Shown piece after piece: positions 39,313 through 48,778 of a stretch of 64,000 nucleotides of DNA (the stretch's first letter is position 1; every line of letters begins with the position of its first letter). Under the pieces are notes generated by a model. That model did not search any database, was not told the DNA's origin, and saw nothing but the letters and a program-made list of their open reading frames with translations. The DNA is taken from contig NZ_QLSX01000004.1 of assembly GCF_003268885.1 (NCBI RefSeq), forward strand, positions 1-64,000. Reading direction: 5' to 3'. Source of the stretch: Onishia taeanensis (GTDB taxonomy: Bacteria; Pseudomonadota; Gammaproteobacteria; Pseudomonadales; Halomonadaceae). A program made the translations under genes and the position numbers.

Positions 39313-40974
39313 ATGGATCGTTTCTACAACGCGCCGGAAAACGTCGTCGATGAGATACTATGCGGCGTCGCGACGTCGGCGCCGCTGCGCATTGCCGAAC
39401 CGGAAAGCGGCCTTCGCATCCTCATTCGCAAGGAGTGGGACAGGCAGCAGCAAGGCCGCGAACAGGTCGCGGTGCTCTCCGGCGGGGGCGCCGGCCACGA
39501 ACCTGCCCACGCGGGTTTTGTCGGCGAAGGCATGCTGACCGGGGTAATTTCCGGCAGCCTGTTCGCCTCCCCCAGCGTCGAGGCGGTGCTCGCCGCGATA
39601 CGTGAGGTCTGTGGCGACGCCGGTTGCCTGCTGGTGGTCAAGAACTATACCGGCGATCGCCTCAACTTTGGCCTCGCCGCCGAACGCGCCCGCAGCGAGG
39701 GGCTGGATGTCGCCATGGTCATCGTTGCCGACGATGTGGCGATCGGCGAGGCACCCCAGCCCCGAGGCATTGCCGGCACCCTGCTGGTCCACAAGCTAGC
39801 GGGCTATCTGGCAAGCAAGCAGACCCCCCTCGACGAGATTCGCGCCCAGGCCGAATCGCTGTGCGCCCACATGGGCTCGATGGGCATGGCATTGCGCCCG
39901 GCGGCTCAGCCGGGACACGCATTGGCGTCGCACTCACCGGAACTGGGGCTGGGTATCCACAACGAGACCGGCACCCGCGAAGTGGACCCGCAGAGCGCCG
40001 ACGAAGCCATGAGCTTAGTGCTTGAGCCCCTACGCAATGCACTGGCGGCGCGCAAGCTTACTGGGCACAACCTCGCCGGGCCGTGGATCGTCATGCTCAA
40101 CGACCTGGGCAGTTGCTCGACGCAGGAGCTCGGGGTGCTGGCCGATAGCCTGTTGCGTCAGTTGGGTATCGATCAGGTCGCTCACTTGATCGGGCCGGCA
40201 CCGCTGATGACGTCGCTGGACATGCACGGGTTTTCCGTCACGCTGCTGTCGGCGCAAGACGCGTTCGTGACTGCGCTTACCGCACCGACCAAGGCACCTG
40301 CCTGGCCGGGGATGAAGGCCGTCGCACGTCCCGAACATTTCACGCCGGACACCCGTCAGGACCGAGACGCGTTGAGCGACGATGCCCCTCAGGACAAAGG
40401 CGTTACCGCCTCGCTTCAGCGCGTAATCGACACCCTGCGCCAGGCGCGCGAGGAACTGGACGCTCTGGATGCCAAGAGTGGCGACGGTGACGCTGGCGCC
40501 AGCATGCGCAGTGGCGCTGACTCGATCGCCGCGGCACTCGAGGCAAGTCGGCTCAATACGCAGGCGCTGCCGTCGCTGTTTGCCGGCATCGGACAGCTCC
40601 TGGCTCGCGACATGGGCGGCTCAAGCGGCGTGCTGCTGTCGATCCTGTTCACCGCCGCCGGCGCCGCACTGGATCAGCGGGGCGAGCTCGGCACAGCCCT
40701 CGCCGATGGTGTCGAGAAGATGCAGGCCTACGGCGGCGCCAAGCCCGGCGACCGCACCATGGTGGATGCGTTGGTGCCGGCGATCGAGGCCCTGAGGCGT
40801 GGCGAATCGCTCCAACAGGCAGCGCAAGCGGCCCGCGACGGCGCACAGGCCACGGCAGCCCTGACCCAGGCCAATGCCGGGCGCTCTGCGTATGTGCCGG
40901 AAAGCGCCCTCAAGGGCGTGGTTGACCCCGGTGCAGAAGCGGTCGCACGCGTTTTCGAGGCGCTGGCCGCTTAA
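39313..40974 (+). CDS. Dihydroxyacetone kinase, fused DhaK-DhaL (ATP-type)
   Basis: A 553-residue kinase that phosphorylates dihydroxyacetone with ATP. The N-terminal DhaK domain (about 1-330) has SGGGAGHEPAHAGFVGEGML and the substrate-binding His216 in GLGIHNETG. The C-terminal DhaL domain (about 365-553) has the Mg-binding Asp cluster in AKSGDGDAGASM and DMGGSSGVLL. The single-chain form with no DhaM points to ATP rather than PEP as donor. The ATG at 39313 follows GGGGGTAAGGC. Independent of ndh but close downstream of it (105 bases). Confidence 0.92.
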   Translation: MDRFYNAPENVVDEILCGVATSAPLRIAEPESGLRILIRKEWDRQQQGREQVAVLSGGGAGHEPAHAGFVGEGMLTGVISGSLFASPSVEAVLAAIREVCGDAGCLLVVKNYTGDRLNFGLAAERARSEGLDVAMVIVADDVAIGEAPQPRGIAGTLLVHKLAGYLASKQTPLDEIRAQAESLCAHMGSMGMALRPAAQPGHALASHSPELGLGIHNETGTREVDPQSADEAMSLVLEPLRNALAARKLTGHNLAGPWIVMLNDLGSCSTQELGVLADSLLRQLGIDQVAHLIGPAPLMTSLDMHGFSVTLLSAQDAFVTALTAPTKAPAWPGMKAVARPEHFTPDTRQDRDALSDDAPQDKGVTASLQRVIDTLRQAREELDALDAKSGDGDAGASMRSGADSIAAALEASRLNTQALPSLFAGIGQLLARDMGGSSGVLLSILFTAAGAALDQRGELGTALADGVEKMQAYGGAKPGDRTMVDALVPAIEALRRGESLQQAAQAARDGAQATAALTQANAGRSAYVPESALKGVVDPGAEAVARVFEALAA

Positions 40975-41016
40975 TAGCACCTGACGGTTATCGCATGGTG
41001 CAACGCCAGCAATAAC

Positions 41017-41046
41017 AAAGGCCGCCGAGTACCCTCGGCGGCCTTT
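41017..41046. terminator. Intrinsic terminator after dihydroxyacetone kinase
   Basis: AAAGGCCGCCGAG (41017-41029) and its exact complement CTCGGCGGCCTTT (41034-41046) form a 13-bp stem followed by T residues, between convergent genes. Confidence 0.88.
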
Positions 41047-41136
41047 TAGTGTCCAGATGATGGCTATTGCCGTTGCTATTGTCGTTGTTAGTGCAATCGT
41101 CGTTAACCCGCTTAAGACGGCGAGTCAGCGCGGGCC

Positions 41137-41979
41137 TCAGAGACCGCTCTGCTCATCCTTCTGCTCACCGTGGTGATAAACGTGCACGTCGCGCTGCGGA
41201 AAGGGAATGCTAATGCCCTCGGCATCGAAGCGCCGCTTTATCTCCTCAGTCATTTCCCAGTACACGTCCCAGTAATCACTGGCTTTGACCCAAGGCCGCA
41301 CGATCCAGTTGACGCTTGAATCCAGCATCGCGTTCATGCGGATATTGGGCGCAGGCGACTCCAGCACCCGCGCATCCTTTGCCACCACCTCTTCCAGCAC
41401 CCGGCGCACGACATCGATATCGGCGTCATAGCCGACGCTTGCCACCAGATCGACCCGGCGGGTGTCGTGAGAGGAGTAGTTGGTAATGGCGCCGCTCATC
41501 ATCTGGCCGTTGGGCACGATGATCTTGCGGTTGTCGCCGGTCTTGAGCTCGGTGGTAAATATCTGCACGTCATCGATCACCCCGGCAACGCCGCCAGCCT
41601 CGACGTAATCGCCGATCTTGTAGGGCCGGAAGATGATCACCAGCACCCCGGCGGCGAAGTTGGCAAGCGAGCCCTGCAGCGCAAGACCGACAGCCAGGCC
41701 AGCCGCACCCAGAACCGCGATCAGCGAGGTGGTCTGGATGCCGAGCTGGCTAATGGCGGCCAGGACCACCACGATCAGCAACAGAGTCCTTAGGATGTTG
41801 CCAAGGAACTTGATCAACAGCGGCTCGACCTTGGCCCGCTCCATGGCCTTGATACTCAGACGATGCACCAGTGAAATCACCCAGCGGCCGATCACGAAGA
41901 TGGCGAGTGCCGCCACCAGATCGATAGCAAAGCTAGTGCCGGTGGTCTGCAGGTAGGTCAACAGGGCATCCCTTTCCAT
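41137..41979 (-). CDS. mscS: Small-conductance mechanosensitive channel (MscS family)
   Basis: An inner-membrane channel that opens on hypo-osmotic shock. The 280-residue protein matches E. coli MscS in length. It has three N-terminal helices; the pore-lining TM3 is AVLGAAGLAVGLALQGSLAN with its Gly/Ala packing pattern. The beta domain follows (RPYKIGDYVEAGGVAGVIDD, then VPNGQMMSGAITNYSS) and a C-terminal alpha/beta domain. ATG at 41979 with GAGGAACC upstream. It fits a halotolerant lifestyle. Confidence 0.93.
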   Translation of the reverse strand: MERDALLTYLQTTGTSFAIDLVAALAIFVIGRWVISLVHRLSIKAMERAKVEPLLIKFLGNILRTLLLIVVVLAAISQLGIQTTSLIAVLGAAGLAVGLALQGSLANFAAGVLVIIFRPYKIGDYVEAGGVAGVIDDVQIFTTELKTGDNRKIIVPNGQMMSGAITNYSSHDTRRVDLVASVGYDADIDVVRRVLEEVVAKDARVLESPAPNIRMNAMLDSSVNWIVRPWVKASDYWDVYWEMTEEIKRRFDAEGISIPFPQRDVHVYHHGEQKDEQSGL

Positions 41980-42091
41980 AGCGGTTCCTCGATGAAATCA
42001 GGCGGCATGCAAACCGCCGGGGTTGGTCAGATATCGGTGATCAAACATCGGCGCTGCCGACCGTTCATCCTTGTATAGAGCATCGCAGCGG

Positions 42092-42391
42092 TTATGGCAG
42101 CTTTTGCGGCACTTGCTGAGTGCCGTCTGTGCGACGCGCCTCGAGCCAGGCGAGCTTTCCCGCCGCCGACAGGCGTTTAACCTGCGCCTCGAGTCGCAGC
42201 GCATCGCCCCGCTCGCCGACGGCCTCGTGGTGCAATAGAGTCAGAGGCCCCTTGCCGCGCAGCGCCTTGGCGCCACGCACGCCGTCACGGTGCTCCTTGA
42301 AGCGCCTTGCCACGTCGGTGGTAATACCGGTGTAGAGATGACCGGCGGCGGTCCTGAGCATGTAGAGATGCCAGCACGGCGATGCCGTCAT
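42092..42391 (-). CDS. GIY-YIG nuclease-domain protein (UPF0213-like)
   Basis: A 99-residue single-domain protein with a GIY-YIG fold: [20 protein letters not shown] supplies the two Tyr-centred motifs, and the Arg in [11 protein letters not shown] and a Glu further on are the usual catalytic positions. Stand-alone members such as E. coli YhbQ have uncertain DNA-processing roles. It is six bases from rpe on the same strand and may be co-transcribed. Confidence 0.85.
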   Translation of the reverse strand: MTASPCWHLYMLRTAAGHLYTGITTDVARRFKEHRDGVRGAKALRGKGPLTLLHHEAVGERGDALRLEAQVKRLSAAGKLAWLEARRTDGTQQVPQKLP

Positions 42392-42396
42392 GCTGC

Positions 42397-43095
42397 TCAG
42401 GCCTTTGCCAATTCGTCGCGAAAAGCCTGCATCACGCTGTCATAGCGGTTCGGGTCGTCGCCACTGCGTGCCTTGAATACCGCCGAACCGGCGACGAAGG
42501 TATCGGCCCCTGCCCTGGCGATCTCGGCGATGTTGTCGACCTTCACCCCCCCGTCGATCTCCAGGCGAATATTGCGGCCGCTGGCATCGATGCGCCGGCG
42601 CACGTCACGCAGTTTGTCGAGGGTGCCGGGAATGAACGACTGGCCGCCGAAGCCCGGATTAACGCTCATCAGCAGAATTATGTCGACCTTGTCCATCACG
42701 TAGTCGAGATAGGACAGCGGCGTGGCCGGATTGAACACCAGGCCGGCCTGGCAGCCACCCTCGCGGATCATGGCAAGCGAGCGGTCGATATGATCTGAGG
42801 CTTCCGGGTGGAAGGTAATATAGCTGGCACCGGCGTCGATGAAGTCGCCGATCAGACGATCCACCGGCCGCACCATCAGGTGGGCGTCGATGGGCGCGGT
42901 AACGCCGTGCTTGCGCAGCGCTTCGCAGACCATCGGACCGATGGTCAGGTTAGGCACGTAGTGGTTGTCCATGACGTCGAAATGGACGATGTCGGCGCCG
43001 GAGGCCAGCACGTCATCGACCTCTGCGCCGAGGCGGGCGAAGTCGGCAGAAAGAATCGAGGGCGCGATCTTGAAGTCTGGCGTTGCATCGCTCAT
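42397..43095 (-). CDS. rpe: Ribulose-phosphate 3-epimerase
   Basis: Rpe interconverts ribulose 5-phosphate and xylulose 5-phosphate in the pentose phosphate pathway. The 232-residue TIM barrel has the metal and active-site motifs [38 protein letters not shown] and [12 protein letters not shown], and the phosphate site [10 protein letters not shown]. The ATG at 43095 ([12 protein letters not shown]) is chosen; the longer frame upstream is not family-like. An AGGAG lies about 12 bases before the ATG. Confidence 0.96.
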   Translation of the reverse strand: MSDATPDFKIAPSILSADFARLGAEVDDVLASGADIVHFDVMDNHYVPNLTIGPMVCEALRKHGVTAPIDAHLMVRPVDRLIGDFIDAGASYITFHPEASDHIDRSLAMIREGGCQAGLVFNPATPLSYLDYVMDKVDIILLMSVNPGFGGQSFIPGTLDKLRDVRRRIDASGRNIRLEIDGGVKVDNIAEIARAGADTFVAGSAVFKARSGDDPNRYDSVMQAFRDELAKA

Positions 43096-43312
43096 GGGCA
43101 GGGCAGGCTCCTGAAATACGAAAGAATGGCAAGGACAAGCCGCCATTCTAGCAGCAAGGCAGCGAGCCGGCGCCCCTTGCAACCCCGGCCTGCCGGCGCT
43201 AGTGCTGATGTCTCCCCTTGCCGGCTTTTCATGCAGCCTTGCTTGCCCCCTCCTTGCGCCCCTCGCGCATAGCAACAATAGTGGAGAACGACACATCACC
43301 AAGGAGACGGTC

Positions 43313-45043
43313 ATGCCCCAGTTCCCCCTGCGATACTCACTTGCCTTTGGCCTCCTGGCCGGCACTCTGTCATTCGCACCCGGCATCTTTGCTCAAGAAG
43401 CCATTCTCGAGGGCGAGCGCTTCCATCCGGAAGTCGGCACTCAGGGCATGGTCGCCACCAGTCATTTTCTCGCCTCCCAGGTGTCGCATGACGTGCTGGC
43501 GGCGGGCGGCAATGCGGTGGATGCGGCGGTCAGCGCCGGTTTCGCGCTAGCTGTCACCCAACCCCGCTCGGGCAACATTGGCGGCGGGGGCTTCATGCTG
43601 ATTTCGGATGAAACCAGCGGCGAGGTCATCGCCATCGACTATCGCGAGATGGCGCCATCCGCCGCCACCGAGACTATGTTCCAGGACGCCGACGGCAATG
43701 CGGTCACCGAGCGTTCTCGCTTCACTCATCTGGCGGCCGGGGTGCCCGGCACCGTCGCCGGCCTGGCCATGGCTCTAGAGCAATACGGCACCATGAGTCT
43801 GGCAGAGGCCCTGGCGCCGGCCATCGATCTTGCAGAAAACGGCTTTCCGCTGCCCCAGCGTTTTGTCGACGGCATCCGCGATTCACGCATGAACTTCGAG
43901 CCCTGGGAAGCATCGAGAGCCAAGTTCTTCAAGGAAGATGGCAGCTCTTATCAGGTTGGCGACATCTTCCGTCAGCCGGATCTCGCGGCCACCCTCAAGC
44001 GCATCGCTGATCAGGGCGCCCGGGAATTCTACGAAGGCGAGACAGCACAGCTGATAGTCGCCGAGATGCAGGCCCACGACGGCCTGATCACCATGGAGGA
44101 CCTGGCCGCCTACCAGCCGATCATTCGCGAGCCGAGCCACGGCACTTATCGCGGCTATGACATCTATGCCATGAGCCCGCCCTCCTCTGGCGGCGCCCAT
44201 ATCGTGCAGATGCTCAATATCCTCGAGGACTATGATATCGGCGCGATGGGATTCAACTCCGCCGCCACCATCCATGTAATGGCCGAAGCCATGAAGCGCG
44301 CCTATGCCGATCGCTCCGAGTACCTGGGCGATACCGACTTCGTCTCAGTCCCGCTTGAGGGCATCACCTCGAAGGCCTACGCCGCCGAACTGCGTCAGGG
44401 CATCAGCATGGACGAGGCCACACCAAGCGCCACCCTGGCGCCGGGCAATCCGCTGCCCTATGAGTCCAACGAGACCACCCACTTCTCGATCGTCGACGAC
44501 AATGGCCTGGCGGTTTCCAATACCTACACCATCAACTTCAGCTACGGCTCGGGGATCGTGGTCGACGGGGCCGGCTTTCTGCTCAACAACGAAATGGATG
44601 ATTTCTCGGCCAAGCCCGGCGTGCCCAACGCCTATGGATTGATCGGCGGCGAGGCCAACAAGGTCGAGCCCGGCAAGCGCATGCTTTCCTCGATGACCCC
44701 GACCATCGTCAAGAAGGATGGCAAGAACTTCCTGATCACCGGCAGCCCCGGCGGTTCACGGATCATCACCACGACCCTGCAGGTGCTGATGAACGTCATC
44801 GATCACCACATGAACATCCAGTCGGCGGTCAGCGCCCCGCGCATTCACCACCAGTGGTTGCCCGACGAGATTCGCATCGAGGATGGCATCAGCCCGGATA
44901 CGATCACGCTGCTCGAGGCCAAGGGTCATACCATCAGCCAGCAGGACGCCATGGGCGCGGCCCAGTCGATCCTGATCCGCGATGGCGAATATCACGGCGG
45001 CGCCGACCCGCGGCGCTCGACCTCCTCGGCCATGGGGCTCTGA
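43313..45043 (+). CDS. ggt: Gamma-glutamyltransferase (periplasmic)
   Basis: Ggt hydrolyses or transfers the gamma-glutamyl group of glutathione. The 576-residue precursor has a Sec signal peptide (about residues 1-27, ending GIFAQE). It self-cleaves before the N-terminal nucleophile Thr388 in [14 protein letters not shown] to give large and small subunits. The substrate-binding GGGGFMLI and late [11 protein letters not shown] are conserved. The ATG at 43313 follows AAGGAGACGG. Monocistronic or read through to the MFS gene 94 bases downstream. Confidence 0.94.
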   Translation: MPQFPLRYSLAFGLLAGTLSFAPGIFAQEAILEGERFHPEVGTQGMVATSHFLASQVSHDVLAAGGNAVDAAVSAGFALAVTQPRSGNIGGGGFMLISDETSGEVIAIDYREMAPSAATETMFQDADGNAVTERSRFTHLAAGVPGTVAGLAMALEQYGTMSLAEALAPAIDLAENGFPLPQRFVDGIRDSRMNFEPWEASRAKFFKEDGSSYQVGDIFRQPDLAATLKRIADQGAREFYEGETAQLIVAEMQAHDGLITMEDLAAYQPIIREPSHGTYRGYDIYAMSPPSSGGAHIVQMLNILEDYDIGAMGFNSAATIHVMAEAMKRAYADRSEYLGDTDFVSVPLEGITSKAYAAELRQGISMDEATPSATLAPGNPLPYESNETTHFSIVDDNGLAVSNTYTINFSYGSGIVVDGAGFLLNNEMDDFSAKPGVPNAYGLIGGEANKVEPGKRMLSSMTPTIVKKDGKNFLITGSPGGSRIITTTLQVLMNVIDHHMNIQSAVSAPRIHHQWLPDEIRIEDGISPDTITLLEAKGHTISQQDAMGAAQSILIRDGEYHGGADPRRSTSSAMGL

Positions 45044-45137
45044 TATTCCAAGAGACCTTTATTCCACGAGACCTTGCCCTATGATGGACGGCCCGGCATC
45101 GCCGGGCCATTTCATTTCACCGCTCCCTCAGGTGCCC

Positions 45138-46331
45138 ATGCCCACCCTGATTCTTGCCATCGCCGAGCTGTTCGGCACCGCCCTGTGGTTCACTCCCAAT
45201 GCCGTGCTCCCGGAGCTGATGGCGTTATGGTCATTGGCCCCGTCCGATCTGGGCTGGCTGACCGGTGCCGTTCAGGGCGGCTTTCTGCTTGGCACCCTGA
45301 TCATAGGCCTGACCGGTCTCGCCGACCGTCTCGATGCCAGCCGACTGTTCGCCGCATGCTGCCTGCTCGGCGCGCTCTCCAACGCCCTGCTGCCGATGGC
45401 CGGGGGGCTGGATGGTGCGGTAACGCTCAGGATGATCACCGGCCTGTGTCTAGCGGGCATCTACCCAGTGGGCATGAAGCTGATGGTTGGCTGGACGCCG
45501 GGGCGCAGCGGGCTTGGCCTGGCCTGGCTGGTAGGCATGCTGGTGTTGGGCACCGCCCTGCCCCACGGTCTGCGTGCCTTCACCGCCCTCGATGACGTCA
45601 CCCTATCCTGGCGAGGCGGCATCTGGAGCGCTTCGCTGCTGGCGGTGCTGGGCGGCATCATGGTCTGGCGGCTCGGGGAAGCACCGCGTCAGGCCGATGC
45701 CGCCCCTGGAGCCGATTCTGGTACGAAGCCTGGCCCCAATTCCGGCCATGGCCTGCGCCTGGGCGGCCTCTCGGCCTTCGGGATCAGCAACTTCCGCCAT
45801 GCTGCCAGTGCCTACTTCGGCCACATGTGGGAGCTCTACACCCTCTGGGCATTGCTGCCCCTGATGCTCGCTGCACGCTGGCCTTCATTGACCACCGCTG
45901 AGCTTGCCTTCGCCGCCTTCGCGCTAATCGCCGTTGGCGGGCCCTGCTGCTGGATCGGCGGTGCCTTTAGCGCACGCCTGGGCAGTCGCCGCGTGGCACA
46001 GTTCGCCCTGGCGGGCTCAGGCCTTTGCTGTGCGCTCTACCCGCTGCTGAGCGGGCTGCCGGCGGCAGGTCTGATTGGCTTTCTCGCGCTGTGGAGTGCG
46101 CTGGCGGTGGTCGATTCACCGCAGTTTTCGGCTCTTTCGGCCACGGCTTGCCCGGCCAATATCGTGGGCAGCGCACTCACACTGCAGAACGCCATCGGTT
46201 TCGCGATCTCCATGCTGTCGCTACTGATTCTGATTCCGCTGTGGCAGATCACCGGCCCCTGGCTTGCCTGGCTGCTGCTGCCAGGACCACTGCTCGGCCT
46301 GTGGTGCCTGCATGGGTATACTCGGTACTAA
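45138..46331 (+). CDS. Major facilitator superfamily transporter
   Basis: A 397-residue MFS permease with about twelve helices. The loop 2-3 motif region is GLADRLDASRLFA and the later helices are Gly/Ala-rich. Substrate unknown. A longer frame starts at 44982, but the ATG at 45138 (MPTLILAIAELFGTALWF) opens directly with helix 1. The 3' end is remarkable: the final 120 or so bases are duplicated, partly diverged, at 50788-50896, on the other side of a lower-GC islet. The present C-terminus ends HGYTRY, whereas the displaced copy continues HGYTRQQDTASVSS. Confidence 0.88.
   Translation: MPTLILAIAELFGTALWFTPNAVLPELMALWSLAPSDLGWLTGAVQGGFLLGTLIIGLTGLADRLDASRLFAACCLLGALSNALLPMAGGLDGAVTLRMITGLCLAGIYPVGMKLMVGWTPGRSGLGLAWLVGMLVLGTALPHGLRAFTALDDVTLSWRGGIWSASLLAVLGGIMVWRLGEAPRQADAAPGADSGTKPGPNSGHGLRLGGLSAFGISNFRHAASAYFGHMWELYTLWALLPLMLAARWPSLTTAELAFAAFALIAVGGPCCWIGGAFSARLGSRRVAQFALAGSGLCCALYPLLSGLPAAGLIGFLALWSALAVVDSPQFSALSATACPANIVGSALTLQNAIGFAISMLSLLILIPLWQITGPWLAWLLLPGPLLGLWCLHGYTRY
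46290..46325 (+). repeat. 36-bp direct repeat, left copy (islet boundary)
   Basis: These 36 bases encode the last residues of the MFS transporter (LLGLWCLHGYTR) and recur without mismatch at 50861-50896. They flank the islet like attachment-site or recombination repeats. Confidence 0.88.
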
Positions 46332-46435
46332 TCAAGTAACCGGAAGGGGCCGTGGCATCGTCGTGCATGATGTGTCGGGTGTTGATCGTCATCAAACCTG
46401 TCGTCATTCAACCACCTGTTATCGTTCCATCGTTT

Positions 46436-46460
46436 TGGCGGAGGCTCATCGCCTCCGCCA
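46436..46460. terminator. Hairpin between MFS gene and COG4705 gene
   Basis: TGGCGGAGG and CCTCCGCCA form a strong stem between convergent genes, preceded on the plus strand by CGTTTT. It lacks a clean T-run in either direction, so function as a terminator is only likely. Confidence 0.4.
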
Positions 46461-46478
46461 TTGCAGGAAAGAGCTTGG

Positions 46479-47279
46479 TTATTGTGTCGAGATCATTTCC
46501 TGATCCTTGCCAGTCACACTCATCCACATCACCACGGCAATGATTACGCCAAGGAAGATGAGACTTGTCGCAATGGTTCCAAAGCCAAGACCACCGTAAT
46601 TGACCGGCTGCGACAAGAGGTCACCAAAAGAGGCGCCGAGAGGACGTGTAAAGATATAAACGAGCCAAAAGGCCAATATAGAATCAAGCCCGATCATAAA
46701 ATAGCCGATGCTCAAGGATATGATGATTGCACCAAACAGCATGCCAGTGGCCAGGTAGCCAAGACCAAATTGCTCAGACACAAGATCGCCCACAGCGGTG
46801 CCGAGCGCGAAGGTGAAGAGTATTGTAATCCAGTAAAATGCTTCACGCCGCGTGGAGATAATTGTGTGAATCGACAGGGTGCCCTCTTGCCGGAACCAGG
46901 CCCCGAATGTCAGTGCAAGGAGCACAGTAAAAACGGCGGTACAGGTCACGAGACTGACACCGAGATTATCAACCAGGTTATCGGTTACCAAGGTGCCGAC
47001 GATAGAGATAAGAACAACCGCTAGCCAGTATGCCCATGGCACATAGCGCTTCATTGAGAATTGAAGCAGGAGTGCACCGGCCAACACAGTGCTCATGATG
47101 ATTGAAGTTACAGTAAGCCCTAACCCCAGATTCACGGCAATATAATCGGCGGCGGTCTCCCCCATCGTCACCGCCATGAGTTTTATAACCCAGAAACCAG
47201 CAGTCACTTGAGGGACGCGATTTGGATACAGGCCTGGAGACGATTCATTTTGAGTGGTAACTGCATCAGTTTTCATCAT
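46479..47279 (-). CDS. COG4705-like four-repeat membrane protein
   Basis: A 266-residue polytopic membrane protein with about eight hydrophobic segments. It is built from four internal repeats, each with a short acidic motif before a hydrophobic stretch: GETAADYIAVNLGLG, GTLVTDNLVDNLGVS, GTAVGDLVSEQFGLG and GASFGDLLSQPVNYGGLG. The protein resembles uncharacterised COG4705 membrane proteins. A conserved Asp in each repeat inside or near the membrane suggests ion or small-molecule handling (inference). Start ATG at 47279 after GGAAG. It lies 13 bases after the next gene on the same strand. Confidence 0.75.
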   Translation of the reverse strand: MMKTDAVTTQNESSPGLYPNRVPQVTAGFWVIKLMAVTMGETAADYIAVNLGLGLTVTSIIMSTVLAGALLLQFSMKRYVPWAYWLAVVLISIVGTLVTDNLVDNLGVSLVTCTAVFTVLLALTFGAWFRQEGTLSIHTIISTRREAFYWITILFTFALGTAVGDLVSEQFGLGYLATGMLFGAIIISLSIGYFMIGLDSILAFWLVYIFTRPLGASFGDLLSQPVNYGGLGFGTIATSLIFLGVIIAVVMWMSVTGKDQEMISTQ

Positions 47280-47292
47280 TTTCTTCCGTTAT

Positions 47293-47925
47293 TTACTTGG
47301 CAAGCGCAAGTGCTTGTGCCGAAAATTGATCAGAATGTGTGTCATCGTCTGCATTACAGCGTTCAATCGCCTTGGACTGCAGGGTCATCGCCTTATCTCG
47401 CTCGGAGATGGAGCCACTGGATAATGCGCGGCGAACGTCTTGGAGCATCGTTTCACAAGGAATCGCGTGACCATTGGCATCTGTCACTGCTACACCGGCT
47501 ACGCGCCGAACTCCGCCCGCAGACCCGCTTTGTACTGGATCCGCCAGCGTGGTAGATAAGACTGCAAGCACGTTATCCACCTTTGACGTGTCTGGCGCTT
47601 TTTCTCGAAGTGCTGCAAAAACGTGATCGGCAGCAGTATCAACATTGCCCCAGGCAGAGGGTGCCTTGGGCCGCAGCGTGGACTCGGCCTTATCCCATTT
47701 CGTCTCAAAATCGGTCACCCGAAGCTCTGCCTCTGTCAATTTTCCAGCATCAACGAGGGATCGGGTATCACTAACAATGCTTTCGTAGCCGGAAAGGTCA
47801 CCGAGAGGGTCCGCTTTGTGAGAAGTCATTTCCGAATGTTGGACGGGCAACATCCATATCTCAACAACAGTAAACACGCTGGTGGGTAGCGCTATTAATA
47901 GCACAGCGAGGAGAATTTGTTTCAT
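47293..47925 (-). CDS. Membrane-anchored helical protein of unknown function
   Basis: A 210-residue protein with a hydrophobic N-terminus (MKQILLAVLLIALPTSVFTV), either an uncleaved anchor or a signal peptide, then a periplasmic part rich in predicted helix. A segment FETKWDKAESTLRPKAPSAW followed by WGNVDTAADHVFAALR looks like a conserved helical bundle. Two Cys residues occur near the C-terminus (PCETMLQD and ERCNADD). No family was named with confidence. It is the first gene of a two-gene operon with the COG4705-type protein and is divergent from the PepSY gene. Confidence 0.6.
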   Translation of the reverse strand: MKQILLAVLLIALPTSVFTVVEIWMLPVQHSEMTSHKADPLGDLSGYESIVSDTRSLVDAGKLTEAELRVTDFETKWDKAESTLRPKAPSAWGNVDTAADHVFAALREKAPDTSKVDNVLAVLSTTLADPVQSGSAGGVRRVAGVAVTDANGHAIPCETMLQDVRRALSSGSISERDKAMTLQSKAIERCNADDDTHSDQFSAQALALAK

Positions 47926-48005
47926 CGAAAACTCCGAGTCGTTGGTAGACGGCGCTATTTATAGTTTCCTTCATATACATTCGACTGTACCGAACTATAC
48001 AGATC

Positions 48006-48039
48006 TGTAATGTTCCCAGCATTTACAGTGAACATTACA
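48006..48039. promoter_or_regulatory. Inverted repeat in islet divergent promoter region
   Basis: TGTAATGTTC (48006-48015) and GAACATTACA (48030-48039) are perfect 10-bp inverted arms around a 14-bp spacer. Further TTACA elements lie inside and just after it. It sits between the two divergent islet operons and is a good candidate binding site for the islet's response regulator (inference). Confidence 0.55.
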
Positions 48040-48139
48040 AGCTTACAATATCCAGAATAGGTCCATGTGACTTGCACCTATCAGAGTCGTGATGTGCCGG
48101 ATGGCATCGCACTATCCTGCATCTATTTAGGATAGCAAT

Positions 48140-48424
48140 ATGATCTTTTTTGAAGAATTCTCGTCATGTAGCCTTGCTGGAATGGCTCTTGCACTGACGT
48201 TTCCGGTAAACCTAGCCCTCGCGAATGAAAACCCGACCGAGGCCAAAGCGTTTCTCGCCTCAGGGATGACCATCTCGCAGGCGACTTCAAAGGCCGAAGA
48301 AGGCAACCCTGGCACCGCCATGTCGGTCGCCTGGGAACCCCAAGGGTCGGATAAGATGGCTTTCGAGGTAGAACTTGCCCAGACTGATGGCACGGTATCG
48401 ACTGTGCTTGTTGCACCCAAGTAG
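48140..48424 (+). CDS. PepSY-domain small exported protein
   Basis: A 94-residue protein whose second half is one PepSY-like unit: MTISQATSKAEEGNPGTAMS, then a beta pair (MAFEVELAQTDG, STVLVAPK). The hydrophobic segment MALALTFPVNLALA at residues 15-28, followed by NENP, looks like the core and cleavage region of a signal peptide. The N-terminus from the ATG at 48140 (good AGGA spacing) is acidic and odd for a signal peptide; see findings. PepSY proteins often modulate neighbouring sensor kinases or proteases in the periplasm, which fits the adjacent two-component system. Confidence 0.65.
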   Translation: MIFFEEFSSCSLAGMALALTFPVNLALANENPTEAKAFLASGMTISQATSKAEEGNPGTAMSVAWEPQGSDKMAFEVELAQTDGTVSTVLVAPK

Positions 48425-48778
48425 CAGGATGTTGACCAAGGCTGCGAATCCAAAGGGGCATGAAGGGGATGACGCCGAAGACGGTGAAGACTGAAACCCT
48501 ATGACGCTAGGTAGACACCGCTAATGATAGATAGGTAAAGCAAGAGATCAGGATGGAGAGCGGCGGTATGGCATCGCCGCTCTTTTGCTTAAGGCTACGC
48601 CACCTTCTGGCGGAGGCGAACAGGTGACAGCGTTACCAAAAAGCGCAATAGGTGAGACGGCCACCTGACCCCGCGATGGAGCGCTGGACCCGACCGTTAA
48701 AAGACGCAGTGATCAACCGCGTCCTTACAAGCCATGGCCCTCTTTTCTGATTTGAAAACAACAAGGTACGAGTGAACG
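48425..48778 (+). other. Intergenic region between PepSY and regulator genes
   Basis: 354 bases, with a terminator at 48558-48582 and otherwise no gene. The part after the terminator should contain the promoter of the two-component operon, but no clear -35/-10 pair was seen. Confidence 0.5.
48558..48582 (+). terminator. Intrinsic terminator after PepSY gene
   Basis: GAGCGGCG (48558-48565) pairs with CGCCGCTC (48575-48582), followed directly by TTTT. Confidence 0.8.
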
